Shown here piece by piece: positions 10,006-21,148 of a stretch of DNA of 31,419 nt. The translations under genes were made by a program, and so were the position numbers. Positions within the stretch are counted from its first letter, which is position 1. Every line of letters starts with the position of its first letter. The notes beneath the pieces are model-generated. The model did no database searches. It worked only from the letters and a program-made list of their open reading frames with translations, and had not been told where the DNA came from. The DNA comes from Paraglomus occultum (lineage: Eukaryota > Glomeromycota > Glomeromycetes > Paraglomerales > Paraglomeraceae). The stretch spans positions 1 through 31,419 of the forward strand of contig CAJVPJ010000266.1 in the NCBI GenBank assembly GCA_910592205.1, given 5' to 3'.

Positions 10006-10790
10006 CATATGTAAACTAAATGTTTTCCTAACACAACCGGCCATGGTGCGATAAGTAAACTTATTCACGATAACCACTTTCGAACTTTGAGAAACTTTGT
10101 ATAAATATTGAGTGAAAAACAAAGGCTTACGTCATTAATAAGGATTTTCTCGGAAATTTACGATAAAACTTTCGTTATAAAGTAACTCAAAAAAGCTAAC
10201 TGTAATACGTCCTTGCGTCAATTAAGTAAAAAAAAAATGCTTATATTTTAAAATATATAACTTTAAAATTTGAGACAATTTGGTTTAGATTTCATTGAAT
10301 GAGCAGCTATATCATAAGACAGTGTCCAATTTTATTAATACAAACGAAAAACTTTTTAACCCGTTTGTTAGTAAACAAACACACATTAACAAAAGTCATT
10401 AACAACAAAGGGGCGCGTCAAATTGTGAAATATGACTGGATTCTGGCGAGTATACAACAATATACGGTTGCAAAAACTCAAACTTTAGCAAATTTTATAT
10501 TTCCAATCATCATTCAATGAAATCGAAACCAAGTTGTCTCAAATTTTAAATTTACATATTTTGAAATATAAGCATTGTTTTTACTTAAGGATGCATTGCA
10601 TTAGCTTCTTTGAATTACATTATAACGAATGTTTTAACGTAAAATTCTGAAAATCTTTATTTTGACGTAAGCTTTTGTTTTTCGCTCAATATCTGTACAA
10701 AGTAGCTCAAAGTTATAAAACGTATGTACATAAATATGGGGAATAAATTTACTTATTACACCAAGGCCGGGTGTATTTAGTTTACATATG
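10006..10790. mobile_element. 785-bp foldback element with arms near 290 bp
   Basis: The left arm (10006 to about 10301) and the right arm (about 10510-10790) are inverted copies of one another. Matching landmarks in the same order from each end: CATATGTAAACTAAAT, CCGGCC, TAAGTAAA, AACTTTGAG, TATTGAG, GAAAAACAAA, GCTTACGTCA, TTCGTTATAA, ATGCTTATATTT, AAAATTTGAGACAA and GATTTCATTGAATGA. By eye the arms are roughly 75-80% identical with small indels. A 208-bp spacer separates them. No clear target-site duplication; outer similarity may extend about 15 bp further on both sides. This is a long-TIR MITE or foldback element; a transcript would form a long hairpin. Confidence 0.88.
10299..10520 (+). 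CDS. 73-residue open frame in the foldback spacer (possible captured BRCT fragment)
   Basis: The frame starts at an ATG in the last bases of the left arm and stops at a TGA in the first bases of the right arm, so it spans exactly the unique spacer. It reads NFLTRLLVNKHTLTKVINN, GARQIVKYDWILASIQQYTV and KTQTLANFIF. The spacing of IVKYDWILASI followed by a short loop and a hydrophobic end is reminiscent of the second half of a BRCT domain (IVxxxWIxxSI pattern). This is a weak resemblance from memory. No known transposase motif is present. It may simply be spacer DNA that happens to be open. Confidence 0.25.
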   Translation: MSSYIIRQCPILLIQTKNFLTRLLVNKHTLTKVINNKGARQIVKYDWILASIQQYTVAKTQTLANFIFPIIIQ

Positions 10791-11085
10791 GGCTACTTTT
10801 AACGTTTGATCGGCGAAATTTCGTGGTGATCGGTCATCTCTGTCCGGGGACTGTAGATATATCTTAGTAAAAAAGTCTTATTATTATTATACCAATTTTG
10901 AAGCCATTTTAGGTTCTCATTATTAGTTACTATTACTTCGTGGGTCGTCATTATAAAGAAACAGATTTTAGTAAGGATGACATAATTGCTGAACATGACT
11001 ATAAACCAGAGCAGGAAGAGCAATAATAAAAGCACTGAAGACAAACAAAGCATTAAAAATAATATAAGAGCTCAAGAACTAGGTA
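10791..11085. other. intergenic between foldback element and decayed gene
   Basis: No supported gene. A minus-strand frame at 10799-11053 begins with a hydrophobic run (LSSVLLLLLFLLWFIVMF) but then becomes anonymous; I judge it chance. Confidence 0.35.
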
Positions 11086-12170
11086 GAGGGAAAGCAAGGG
11101 GAGAAAGTATGAGGGAAAGTTAAAGTATGAGTGCAAGTATGAGTTTAAGGGACATAAGTGTCTGTCTTCAAATGGTCATTACTTCTCAACCGCTTACCCA
11201 TTTGCTGAAATTTTTGGCCCTTTAGACTCACAATAAAGAATATGGTCTAAGAATATGGTACTCTATTATTATTATAGCTCGAATAAAACAAAATTTGCAA
11301 AATTTAAAAAGAAAATTTTTTTTAATTATGCATTAGTTATGGGTAAGACAACAAGTCTGTTGAGTCGTGTTAAAGTTAGTGATAGGTATGTTGGTGTTAA
11401 TGTGGTTTGTGAGGAATTAGAATGTAAAGAAAAATTTTGAGAATGATGAATTACCCAAGTTGCTAGATATGGTAGACTACAAACTACATTAGATAGTGAT
11501 TCTGGTTGTCATTGTATTATATATATAATTAGGAGAAAAGAAAATATAGAAAAAAAAGAACTCCCAAATTTGCCTCATGAAAGAGAAAATACATTTGCTT
11601 TTTATGAGAGACAAATAAAAGGATTGCAAGAAGAGTTAACTTTAACAGAGAAAGCCTTAGAAATCTAAAGAGAAAAGTAGAAAAATTTCATGAAATGTCT
11701 GAACAAAGATGCAAAGGAACAAAAACAAGAACTTTTGGATAGGATAAAGAGTTTGAGAAAAAAATTAAGCAGTTAGAAGAGGAAAACAAATTATATTGCT
11801 CAAATTGAAGTTAAAGAGACTAAAAAATGACCTTGATAAAAATAATTGTTCTTTCTTTAGAATGATTCTGATAGTGCTGTAATTGTTTGGTGCCATAGTG
11901 GATTTGATATAGATTAGTTTTATATTTATCTTTTTATATATAGAGGTAATCCTATATAAATCTTGTTATGGTTTATATTCATCACATTCTGGTATGATAA
12001 AGGAAACATTAAAATTAACAAGACAAAACATCAACAGTCACCCTGATCAATTTCATAATCAGCCCCTAATTTATAAAATGTTCACTTTGCCTGGTTTTGT
12101 TGCAACATGCCCCACTATAATATACTGTACGTGTATAAGCCAATATGGCTGTATTATGTATAGGAGGTGA
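11086..12170 (+). pseudogene. decayed orphan gene with coiled coil
   Basis: Coding-like sequence can be followed for about 1.1 kb on the plus strand but changes frame several times and meets isolated stops. Pieces in order: KYECKYEFKGHKCLSSNG; VKVSDRYVGVNVVCEELECK (in an open frame from 11255); ARYGRLQTTLDSDSGCHCII; a heptad-rich, Lys/Glu-rich stretch (RQIKGLQEELTLTEKALEI, then KEQKQELLDRIKSLRKK) that would form a coiled coil; VIVWCHSGFDID; and finally KLTRQNINSHPDQFHNQPLI with MFTLPGFVATCP, ending at TGA 12168-12170. Codon use is AT-rich like the repeat families of this genome. I do not recognise the family. No flanking inverted repeats were seen, so a mobile origin is possible but unproven. 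Confidence 0.55.
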
Positions 12171-12622
12171 CTGTAATAGGGTAACAAGGTCCGACTTTGA
12201 GTTCGACACGATATGTAGAGGAAAAGCACAAGAAATCGTGGACAAGTGAAAGGTAACTTATTGGATTTAACTAATCATAATTGTAAGCTAATCTTTTACT
12301 CGATATTAATATACATACATTAATTACGGAATGTTTCAAGGATTGGACTGCATTTTACGGAAGAAAGAATTGCGCTCATGTGAATATGCGGGTGGGCTTG
12401 ATAATTATTGACAGATTTTAAGATCGCTGATTAAGAAATCCATAAAAAACGAATATATTTTCGTGATTAATTTTTCGTAGATAAACGCGTCTCGCTTGCG
12501 TCTTGTGCTAAGAAAAAGAAAATTAAAATCAAGTAATTGGTTGCAACCTTAACGAAATAGTTTCTTGATGGATACTAATACGATTAAATCACTCTTTACA
12601 ATGTATCTCGGTGGTTTTTAAA
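12171..12622. other. intergenic
   Basis: About 450 bp of AT-rich sequence between the decayed orphan gene and the small minus-strand gene. No gene, RNA or repeat recognised. Confidence 0.4.
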
Positions 12623-12957
12623 TCACGGCAAGTCTTCGCGACCTTTCTCTCCTCGCATATACCCTTGCTTAGAGGACAACAATCATTTCCGAGGAAAAGG
12701 ATGAAAAAAATGATATTAAAATAAGAGTATTTCCTATCAGGCGTAAACTGTTTTACATTCGTTATAACCTCCCCATCAACTTTATTTTTCCGGAGCACTT
12801 CTTCAAGGTCATCCAGAGCTTTATTTTTGTCCTGACTCATCAATAAATTTTGCAAGTCTTGTGGCTGGATCCCTTTCATGTCATAGCCACGAAAATTCAC
12901 TTCTGTTGTCTCAGACCATAAATCTCTTGTTGCCGAAAAATATTGAAATGCTCTCAT
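12623..12957 (-). CDS. small uncharacterised two-exon protein
   Basis: Proposed exons 12957-12757 and 12667-12623 with an 89-bp intron (GTAAAA donor, CTAAG acceptor after a long pyrimidine tract) give 81 residues. The sequence is hydrophilic and helix-rich: MRAFQYFSATRDLWSETTE, LQNLLMSQDKNKALDDLEEV and a basic end GYMRGEKGREDLP. I do not recognise it. Directly upstream, in the same frame, MLDTEELIKGGI is followed by TAA and then SLMRAF. The gene may thus be longer and broken by this stop, spliced around it, or carry a short upstream frame. Without splicing, the frame runs to 12589 through a hydrophobic stretch that looks like intron. Confidence 0.35.
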
Positions 12958-13011
12958 TAAGCTTTAGATTCCGCCTTTGATAAGTTCTTCCGTATCAAGC
13001 ATCACGCACTA

Positions 13012-13521
13012 AACAATAAATACGTAATAATAACAAACACTTTAACCATTATATTATAGATAAAGGTCAAAAATTAAACAACCTAAAAGAGTAAGCGTAA
13101 TATCAATATCCCTAAAATATTGTAAACATTCCATCAATAAAGTGCATTATTTTGTATATTTTCTATATCCCATTGATAATCATAATAATACTATAAAAAA
13201 TAATAGACCCTTGTCAATAGAGAAATGACAGTATTTGTAATTGGGGAAATATCCTATAGTCGGGTTTCCTATAACGTTTACACTTTATGAATTGCACCCA
13301 CCTATCCAGAATCTCATTAGTATTTACGCAATAGTATTTACGTGGACATCGTCTTATGAAGTTCCCAAAATTGTCTTTGAAACAATCGTCTTGTCCATTG
13401 CTCAAATGGGACTATTTTAATTCCTGTTAGGTAAAAATATCACGTGATAATACGTGGGCAATAAGAATCAAATATAATATAATATAATAAACGACTTTTA
13501 CAGTTCTTTTTCTGACCAATT
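13012..13521. other. intergenic with one anonymous minus-strand frame
   Basis: Contains a 63-codon minus-strand frame (13214-13405) with FIRRCPRKYYCVNTNEILDR followed by WVQFIKCKR. The end vaguely recalls the last strand and helix of a PH domain (WVxxI), and a CAG acceptor lies just upstream near 13430, so it might be an exon, but no partners could be joined. The rest is AT-rich with TATAA repeats around 13475. Confidence 0.25.
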
Positions 13522-14480
<959 letters not shown>

Positions 14481-14695
14481 CAATGTAAAAAATCCATTAG
14501 TGTATCTGATTACGTTTTCTCTTTCATGTCCCTTTGTTTAATAATAAATTTAATACTTTTCGCTGTGTACAAGGTTAAACTCGGTTGATCCGAAGGCGCT
14601 TGTGCAGAACTTTTCCCTCTGGGTTCAGACTAACTGATAAGAAGCTTGTTATTGCAGATTGGTCCTTAGAGTCGGTGATTGATTTTATTCTTTTC

Positions 14696-15369
14696 TTACT
14701 CGTATATAGAAACTCTTGCTAATGGATGTCCATCTCTTTTTGAATTAGCAGACCTTAATTTGTCAATTGATACCACAGTATCCGCAGCCGCTATTTTATG
14801 CTCTTGTGAATTTTTACCACGTACTAAAGTGATTATTTCCTTGTCTGTCCTGATCGTTTCGGCTAACAAATACATCCATACGTTCAATCAAATGTTGAAC
14901 GGTATGTTTGTCATTATTGTCATCATCAGATGGTATATCGAGAAAGTTGCCCATACTATTGGAACTTTGAATAAGGCTTGCCTTTGACCAATATGAAGCG
15001 ATTATATAGGTTTAACAAGATGTCATGCTTCCGCTGTGAGGCGGATCGAGTACTTTATAGTCGTCATGTGCGTCTCACGCAAAGAGTTGGCGGTACTTTG
15101 ACTAACACTAAGGGTAACGATAATGAAAACTGCTAAGAATGGAATCGTATATTTGCGTTTAGGGGGTAGTTTCGCTGAACGCTTTGGACATTTTTGGTGC
15201 CAGTTGTAGAAAATTCTAAATAGAATGTATGTAGACAAAGCATTTGTTTACTAATCATTATTGGATAAGCAGAACGTAGATTGACAATTATATAGAGCAG
15301 CAGCATAAGAGAAGAGGCTCTATGATCCAAATATTCAGGGTCGGAAACTTGCTTAAAACCTGAATACAC
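14696..15369 (-). other. unresolved membrane-protein-like coding segments
   Basis: Three minus-strand stretches look coding but I could not join them. (1) 15369-15250: FKQVSDPEYLDHRASSLMLL with a hydrophobic helix, after a CAG acceptor-like site. (2) 15238-15023: KLPPKRKYTIPFLAVFIIVT, a basic patch followed by a transmembrane segment. (3) 14999-14696: KVPIVWATFSIYHLMMTIMT with a TGA at 14890-14888, then VWMYLLAETIRTDKEIITLV and a hydrophilic end. In segment 3 a second frame is also attractive: MGNFLDIPSDDDNNDKHTVQ and LIERMDVFVSRND. PIG-C ends at 15405, so a gene here would have little room for a promoter. It may be a broken membrane-protein gene. Confidence 0.3.
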
Positions 15370-15404
15370 GACGGTAACTCCTTGTCAGCGTTAGCTGATA
15401 TTTT

Positions 15405-16960
15405 TCATTGATCAGCTATTGTCTTTAACAATTTTGGCGTTGCTTCATCCCAAGGACCGTGTATTTCACTATAATGCGAAAGAAAATTTGTTAATCGATC
15501 CCGCCTCTACGGACGCCCCCTGTAAACCAGACTTTGCCCTCACTTACTTTTTGTACTTTTGTACCCAAATTAGCCAGAACGGACACACGAACGTTATGAA
15601 CGCAATGCCCGAGATGTATAGTATTACCATTGTCTTTGATATACTCAAAAAGAGAGCAGTTGCGACCATGAACAAGATACACGTGAGTATGACATTAAAA
15701 TTTGCTGACAGCGTCTAAAGGCGGTACCGCAGAAAATATTTAGTCGGCCGTCTTATGCTCAACTTTTCTTCGCCTGCCCGCACTTACCCTCGTGTATCTT
15801 CTAAATATCGGAAACAAAGCAAACCACTCTACTGCAAATGACATCAATCCAAACACGTGTAAATTAGAAGGAAGTCTAGATGCCAAAAGCACAGAGGCAA
15901 ATATTGCCGCATTAACAGAGACCGATCCAGGAAATCTAATAAAGCCCCAAAGTATATTAATGGCTTGATAGACGAGCTTTTGCAAGGCTGCTTTTCCTTC
16001 CATCAATTACCTGATATTTGTTCGATTTCCCGAACCATAGTCATGAAAAAGCATATTCGTGAGAAACAGTATCACAGTCAGTGCCCATATAGTATCACTG
16101 CTTGTATCCTTTGTGAGTGTCTTTAATATTGGTGATAATCCGAGAAGCGTTGCAAAAAAGAGTACTGCTCCTTTTGCGGTCTTTTTTTCTACAGGAAAGC
16201 AAACAACACGCCAGTTATTGTTAATTAAAAAGTGGGAAAACCAAACACAACGTATTCTCCCTGTTATATTACTAACGTTTATATTCGTAGGATGGATCTG
16301 TCTTTCGTATACTCAAAGCCCAGATTATGTATCCAATGGCGGTAAGAATGGTTCCAGTAGCAATGAGCTTTTCGGCCGAGAGCATGTCGAAATACAAGTA
16401 TATGAAGACTGCCACAAAGATTATTATACTGCTTATGTGCTGCGAAATTACGCCCGATTCCATTACCACTTCCCAATAATCATACGCTCTGACATTCACT
16501 AAAAAATTTAAAACGCTTCAACAGACTTTTTCTCACTCGTTTTTTTTTTTCTGTTATCGTTAATTTTATAATATCTCACCGTTCTTCCGCAACTCGTGGA
16601 GAAAAGTACTGTCTACATAATCATCAGGATAATCTTGTTTCACCCATAAAAGCTTCTTCCATGGAGGAGGCTTCTCTGTTGATGATTGAGATGAATCCTA
16701 TTTTTGAAAACATGAATATCGCAATTGAACAAGATTTGTATCGCCAACTTGTAGTAATATTCGAGTCAAGCTAATATGCTTACCCAATCTTTTTTAGTAT
16801 CTAAATCTCTATAATCAACGCGATGACAACTCTGGTTAAAAACAAATCACTTGTTTGCATTCATCTATGACTAGCATTCAGCAAAGGCACTCTTCTAAAA
16901 AGAACGTGTGGTTCCAAACTACCTATTAAACCCTCGAACATCACTGTCTATCGTTTGCAT
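15405..16960 (-). CDS. GPI2: PIG-C/Gpi2, GPI-GlcNAc transferase subunit (8 exons)
   Basis: Multi-span ER subunit of the complex that transfers GlcNAc to phosphatidylinositol, the first step of GPI-anchor synthesis. Exons on the minus strand: 16960-16923, 16829-16784, 16697-16580, 16498-16277, 16188-16011, 15935-15788, 15714-15548, 15468-15405 (326 residues). Seven of the eight are secure. Landmarks: PPPWKKLLWVKQDYPDDYVD; NVRAYDYWEVVMESGVISQH followed by two membrane helices; LLGLSPILKTLT, SSDTIWALT and NMLFHDYGSG; SVNAAIFASVLLASRLPSNL, HVFGLMSFAVEWFALFPIFR; and YKNEIHGPWDEATPKLL at the end. Exon 1 (start ATG at 16960) is the least certain: it relies on an AGAG acceptor. The intron between exons 5 and 6 is itself readable for 21 codons and could be mistaken for coding. 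Confidence 0.95.
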
Positions 16961-17418
16961 TTATGTCTGATAGGACGGGAAAAAAGCAGTTTAGGGTTTA
17001 CATTCTTGAATAATTTATAGCTTTTTGTGCCACTTTCGTCAAATACTCACTTGATGCTTTTGGATAACGACAATGAAATTTTCCAAATTTTCATTTTCAC
17101 CAAATTACTTAAATTGCACTAAGTACGAATCATATAAATTTACTTCATATGACATCCATTCACCACTGTAATGGATCTTTCGCGGAAACTTTGTTAGGAG
17201 ATTTTCCCTAATTAATTTAATATTAATTCAATTTCCGACAGACTGTATGGAAACCCTTGTGGTATGTTTACCAAGAATGTTCTTTTCTTTTTCCATCAAA
17301 GTCCATAGCGTTAACATATTTTCCGTCATTTCTTTCCGCTAGAATATAAAGGATTGTTCATAGCTTTGTCGTCGGCGTTAACAAGAGACTGGCCAAAGAA
17401 AGTCTCGAAAAAACCAAA
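16961..17418. promoter_or_regulatory. divergent intergenic region PIG-C / reductase
   Basis: About 460 bp between two genes that point away from each other, so it holds both promoters. AT-rich. An alternative first exon for PIG-C (MKIWKISLSLSKSIK followed by a GTGAGT donor at about 17050) is visible but its phase does not fit the next exon. Confidence 0.4.
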
Positions 17419-18822
17419 ATGAGAGGGAGCCGGCGATTTTCTCAAGCGAATGAAGAAATCAGAACGGTATTGATAACCGGTGCAAATGGGTTTATTGCTA
17501 GTCACATTATCGAACAACTTCTTACAACAACCAACTACAACGTTCGCGCATCGGTACGCAACATTCAAGACACATCCAAAGTTGCACACTTGGTTACTTT
17601 TCCCAACGCTCAACGCCGACTCCGATTATTTGAAGCAGACATTTTAGACGAAGGTGCATTCGACAATGCTATGAAAGACGTCCAAGTCGTTTTTCACGTA
17701 GCCGCTCCGTATTTCCTGACGGTTGATAACCCGTATCGAGAACTCATCGAGCCGTCAGAGACGGGCACGTTTAATGTGTTGACATCAGCGATAAAGAGTG
17801 GACGTGTGCATACCGTGGTGCTGACGTCGTCGATGCGTGCCATTGCCGACAGACCTCGCGAGAAAGAGTATACCGAAGACGATTGGAACAATGAAAGCAA
17901 TTTGAAAAGAAATCCTTACTTTTATTCAAAAGTAAAGGCAGAGAGATCTGCTTGGGATTTCTATGAGAGGTCAATCAGACTTATGGGTGTTGCTCCGTTT
18001 AGACTCGTAACAATTAACCCTGCCATGGTTATTGTGAGTACCACGTGTATATATGTGGGCCTTTGAATGCCATGTTTATTACTCGATGCATTGATGAATT
18101 TCATATTCGTATGCCTGCACATTATCAGGGTCCTTCTCATACCAAGAAAATGAATCAAAGCGCAAGGGTATTATTTGACATAATTAAAGGAGAAATCCCG
18201 GTACAAGTCAATTTAAGTTTTTGGCTTGTCGATGTGAGAGATGGTAAATTAACACTTTTTCTCAAGCTCGAATTGAAACTCGTTATCAATTATTTTTTGC
18301 TTTTTCTCGTCTTTTTGATTTTTATGCCGCCCTCCCCTCTTTCTTTTGGTAGTTGCAAAGGCTCACATTCTAGCAGCGCAGAACCCCTACGCATCTGGTC
18401 GTTATATCTGTGCTTCCAAAACTCTCAGTATGGTCGAAATCATCAGTTTACTTAAACAACGATTTCCCGATTACAAGTATCCCTGGTCATTGACTATTCC
18501 AAATGTCGCTGCTAAAATAGTCTCTAGCATGCGTAACCCGGCTGGCTATGTTTCGTATGTAAAGACCAACGTTGGGAAAGGAGCGTATAAATTCAACAAT
18601 AATAAAATTCGAAATGAACTTGGACTCGAGTTTCGAGCAGTAGAAGAGTCGTTATGGGACCAGGCAGCCGATTTTATTAGATGGGGACATATGCCTGACA
18701 AGCTTTCTAATGATTGGGCATATAGGGTGCCGGCCGCTATTAAGGACGCTGATGTTGCTAGAGCATATGGATGGGGATTTAATAATTTTGTGGATGACGA
18801 TTCTGACAAAGACATTGGATAG
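17419..18822 (+). CDS. NAD(P)-dependent reductase, extended SDR, dihydroflavonol-reductase-like
   Basis: Exons 17419-18033, 18129-18243 and 18353-18822 (phases 0 and 1 close; 399 residues). The Rossmann nucleotide site VLITGANGFIASHIIEQLL is near residues 17-35. Further marks of the extended short-chain dehydrogenase family are VVFHVAAPY, TVVLTSSM (catalytic Ser region) and YFYSKVKAE (the YxxxK catalytic pair), followed by FRLVTINPAMVIGPSH across the first junction and FWLVDVRDVAKAHILAAQN across the second. This is the architecture of dihydroflavonol-4-reductase, cinnamoyl-CoA reductase and yeast Gre2-type methylglyoxal/aldehyde reductases. The substrate cannot be told. No signal peptide. The C-terminal 60 residues (GWGFNNFVDDDSDKD) go slightly beyond the usual domain. 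Convergent with the BTB gene. Confidence 0.95.
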
Positions 18823-19088
18823 GGATTGGAAGACGGTATAAGATATTCTAACCTAAGAAAAAGTAACATGGTTTTACATAATCCTTATTTTATCATATAG
18901 ATAACTACCGTAATGTGCTAATGTAATTGTGATGTACGGTTTATTAAATGCAAAAATTAAAAAATAGTTTTTTCCTTTGATTTGATTAGATGATGAAAGT
19001 AAATAACGCTGATTGATTTGATGCAATACTCGAGAAATGATGTATTGCAAGAAGCAGTATGGATCAAGAAAACTGATTATTAGTGTAA

Positions 19089-20680
19089 TTAGGAATCAAT
19101 TTTGGTAGAAACTCGTTCTTCCTCTACTGAAGGTGTAAAACGATCCAATAATTCTATCAATACTTCACTGGACATGGGATATACTGCAGGGTTGTTCTTA
19201 AACGCCTTGTACGTTGATGTCCTTATCACTTGCTGCCAATGTTCAATGGCATATTTCATAACCTCTTCCTTCAAGTCTGGCCATTTCCAAGAAAAGTTGA
19301 AGAGAATTTCAGTCGCATTGTTGGGAGAAATCTCTTGCAAAATCTTGGCTTTTGCTCGTTGACGTAGATCTGCTATTAGATATTTATCAGCTATGTCGAA
19401 AAGCTCCATGCAGGTTTGATGCGAATCTTTACGCTTCGAAAAAGTCACTTGATCTTTGGATAGGAAGAAAATTTTTAGAGAAAAAAATATATATTAATAT
19501 TATCAATTCTACGCTAAATCGGTCCCTCTATAGCTAGTCGTTTCAAACTCGCGATACTAGAACTCTGGCTCACCTGTGTAGAGAAATCTCAACATCTCCA
19601 GAAACGTAAGATGATGATAATCTGGTATATCAATCTCAAACTGATACCCAGCCGTCTTTCCATTTGTTGCAACCACGTCATTCATAGATACTGCCGTCTT
19701 ACTTTCCAAACTTCTATCGCTGTGATCTCTCGACGATCTCGTCGGATATCTTCTAATGCTCTTTCGTCTGTTCTCTGACCATTCACCCCCAAAGAACTTT
19801 TGAAAATATTCTGATCGTTTTGAGAGAATAACCGAATCAGCGTATATCACATGGTCGTTAATATTGAACTGAACGTCCGCACATTCCGGGACGTTGAGTT
19901 TATCTAACCAGGCCTCGGTGAGATCTTTTGGAAAGGTTTTTGAAGGAAGGGTGGAATCCTGCGGAAGTGAAGATACTTCCCCTGATGTAAATTCGACTCC
20001 AAAAGTTACTTCTTCATGCGATGGAAGATCTGAAGAGTTGCAAAAATCCTTCCAGCCTGAACAAGGAACAAAAAAGCGTATTTAATTGATGGGAGACGCA
20101 ACAAACAAAGGTAAGGGATGGGGATGTGAGGATAAGCGAATGGAGGTCAAACGCGTGTTCAGCCAATCGGGCGCCGTAGTGAATGGGAAAGAAACTGATA
20201 AGTATTTGGGGCCAAAGGGAAACGGGTAGTAATAAAGATTAGTCAACGTTTTTTGTATTCGCACCATATCCTCTTCGCGTAGCCGTGAATCCGTTCAGTT
20301 CGGCCTCGCCATAGTCGATACGTTTGAGTGTTCTTGGGTCCTTTACGAATATTATAGCCGAGAGCGTCCCACGCTTTGTCCATACTCCTGACTCGTGTTC
20401 TTCTTCAGGATTGGGTATTGCTCTCAGACCTAATGAACAATATTTGGGATGATCATGTGCAGACTGGATGTAATGGAACCGTTAGGATGCGATGAGGGCA
20501 AACGAGAAGGGAAGGGAGAGTTCCGATCAAAGATTTGAGAAGGTAACTAATTACCCTGTTAAAGACTAACTGCCAATACATATCGCTCGAGGTTGCAAAC
20601 GGCGGGCTGTAAATATCGCCCTGGAGTTTTGAAATGTTGTATAAAGTGAACTCGAATAGACATTTGCTTTTATGTGACAT
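19089..20680 (-). CDS. MATH-like/BTB-BACK protein (probable cullin-3 adaptor), 4 exons
   Basis: Exons on the minus strand: 20680-20555, 20429-20265, 20056-19574, 19453-19089 (about 379 residues). Exons 1-2 carry a MATH-like domain: FEFTLYNISKL, TSSDMYWQLVF, then GTLSAIIFVKDPRTLKRIDY and RRGYGWKDFCNSSDL across the second junction. Exon 3 starts the BTB/POZ fold, WLDKLNVPECADVQF, HVIYADSVILSKRSEYFQKF, and ends LRFLYT, joining exon 4 as TDQVTFSKRKD. Exon 4 (CMELFDIADKYLIADLR) finishes BTB and gives a BACK-like helical part. A Ser/Arg-rich insert of about 45 residues interrupts BTB between GGEWSEN and YQFEIDIPDY. Such proteins link substrates to Cul3 ligases, as SPOP does. Junctions 2 and 3 close in phase; at junction 1 the sites as seen are one base out of phase, so that boundary is approximate. 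Confidence 0.9.
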
Positions 20681-20833
20681 GAATATAGCACGCTCGATAG
20701 AAAGAATGTGAAACTATAAACGGACAGTGGTAAATATATACACGTGCACATCTCTGTCCATTATGCATCTCTTCTGGAAAACTATTCCCCATAATTTTTC
20801 CTTTTCCAGAAACGAGGAGAATCACATACACAT

Positions 20834-21148
20834 TTAATTATGGTCAAGAGTCCAAGACATTTTTCTAGCGAGGAAATCGATAAGCCAATTAGTTGGCCCG
20901 AGATTGTTTTTCATGCATGTCATATCGGAATAAATGTAAATGGCTATTCTCAGAGTTACACCGTAAAGAATTCCATAACCGTGGGGAGAGCATAACATCA
21001 ACATGTCACGCCTAACGCTAACGGCACCTAAATTCTCGACCCTGTTGTCGATAAAGGCTATACGCGTTGATTGCAAACTGTAAATGAAAATCATCACAAT
21101 TAGTAAAATCAATAGAGAATGTCTTGGCCATTTCTTTCTGATCAGCAT
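20834..21148 (-). CDS. possible short signal-anchored protein
   Basis: 104-codon frame beginning MLIRKKWPRHSLLILLIVMI: a basic N-terminus followed by a hydrophobic segment, a textbook type-II signal anchor. After that NRVENLGAVSVRRDMLMLCS has normal composition, while the final third is rich in I/Y/M and looks like intron or spacer. It may be the first exon of a gene whose remainder I cannot find in the 150 bp before the BTB gene, or a remnant of a secretory-pathway enzyme. Unrecognised. Confidence 0.3.
   Translation of the reverse strand: MLIRKKWPRHSLLILLIVMIFIYSLQSTRIAFIDNRVENLGAVSVRRDMLMLCSPHGYGILYGVTLRIAIYIYSDMTCMKNNLGPTNWLIDFLARKMSWTLDHN

Noticed and set aside
15491-15718. Frames covering PIG-C exon 7 and its intron in other phases or on the plus strand
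   Set aside because: The conserved PIG-C sequence and exact phase closure account for these bases.
16059-16502. 147-codon plus-strand frame
   Set aside because: It is the reverse of PIG-C exons 4 and 5 and shows no protein family signal.
18045-18455. 136-codon frame between reductase exons
   Set aside because: It spans both introns of the reductase; the conserved protein is recovered only by splicing them out.
20082-20267. 61-codon minus-strand frame between two BTB exons
   Set aside because: It lies within the intron between exons 2 and 3, whose junction closes exactly as GYGWKDF.
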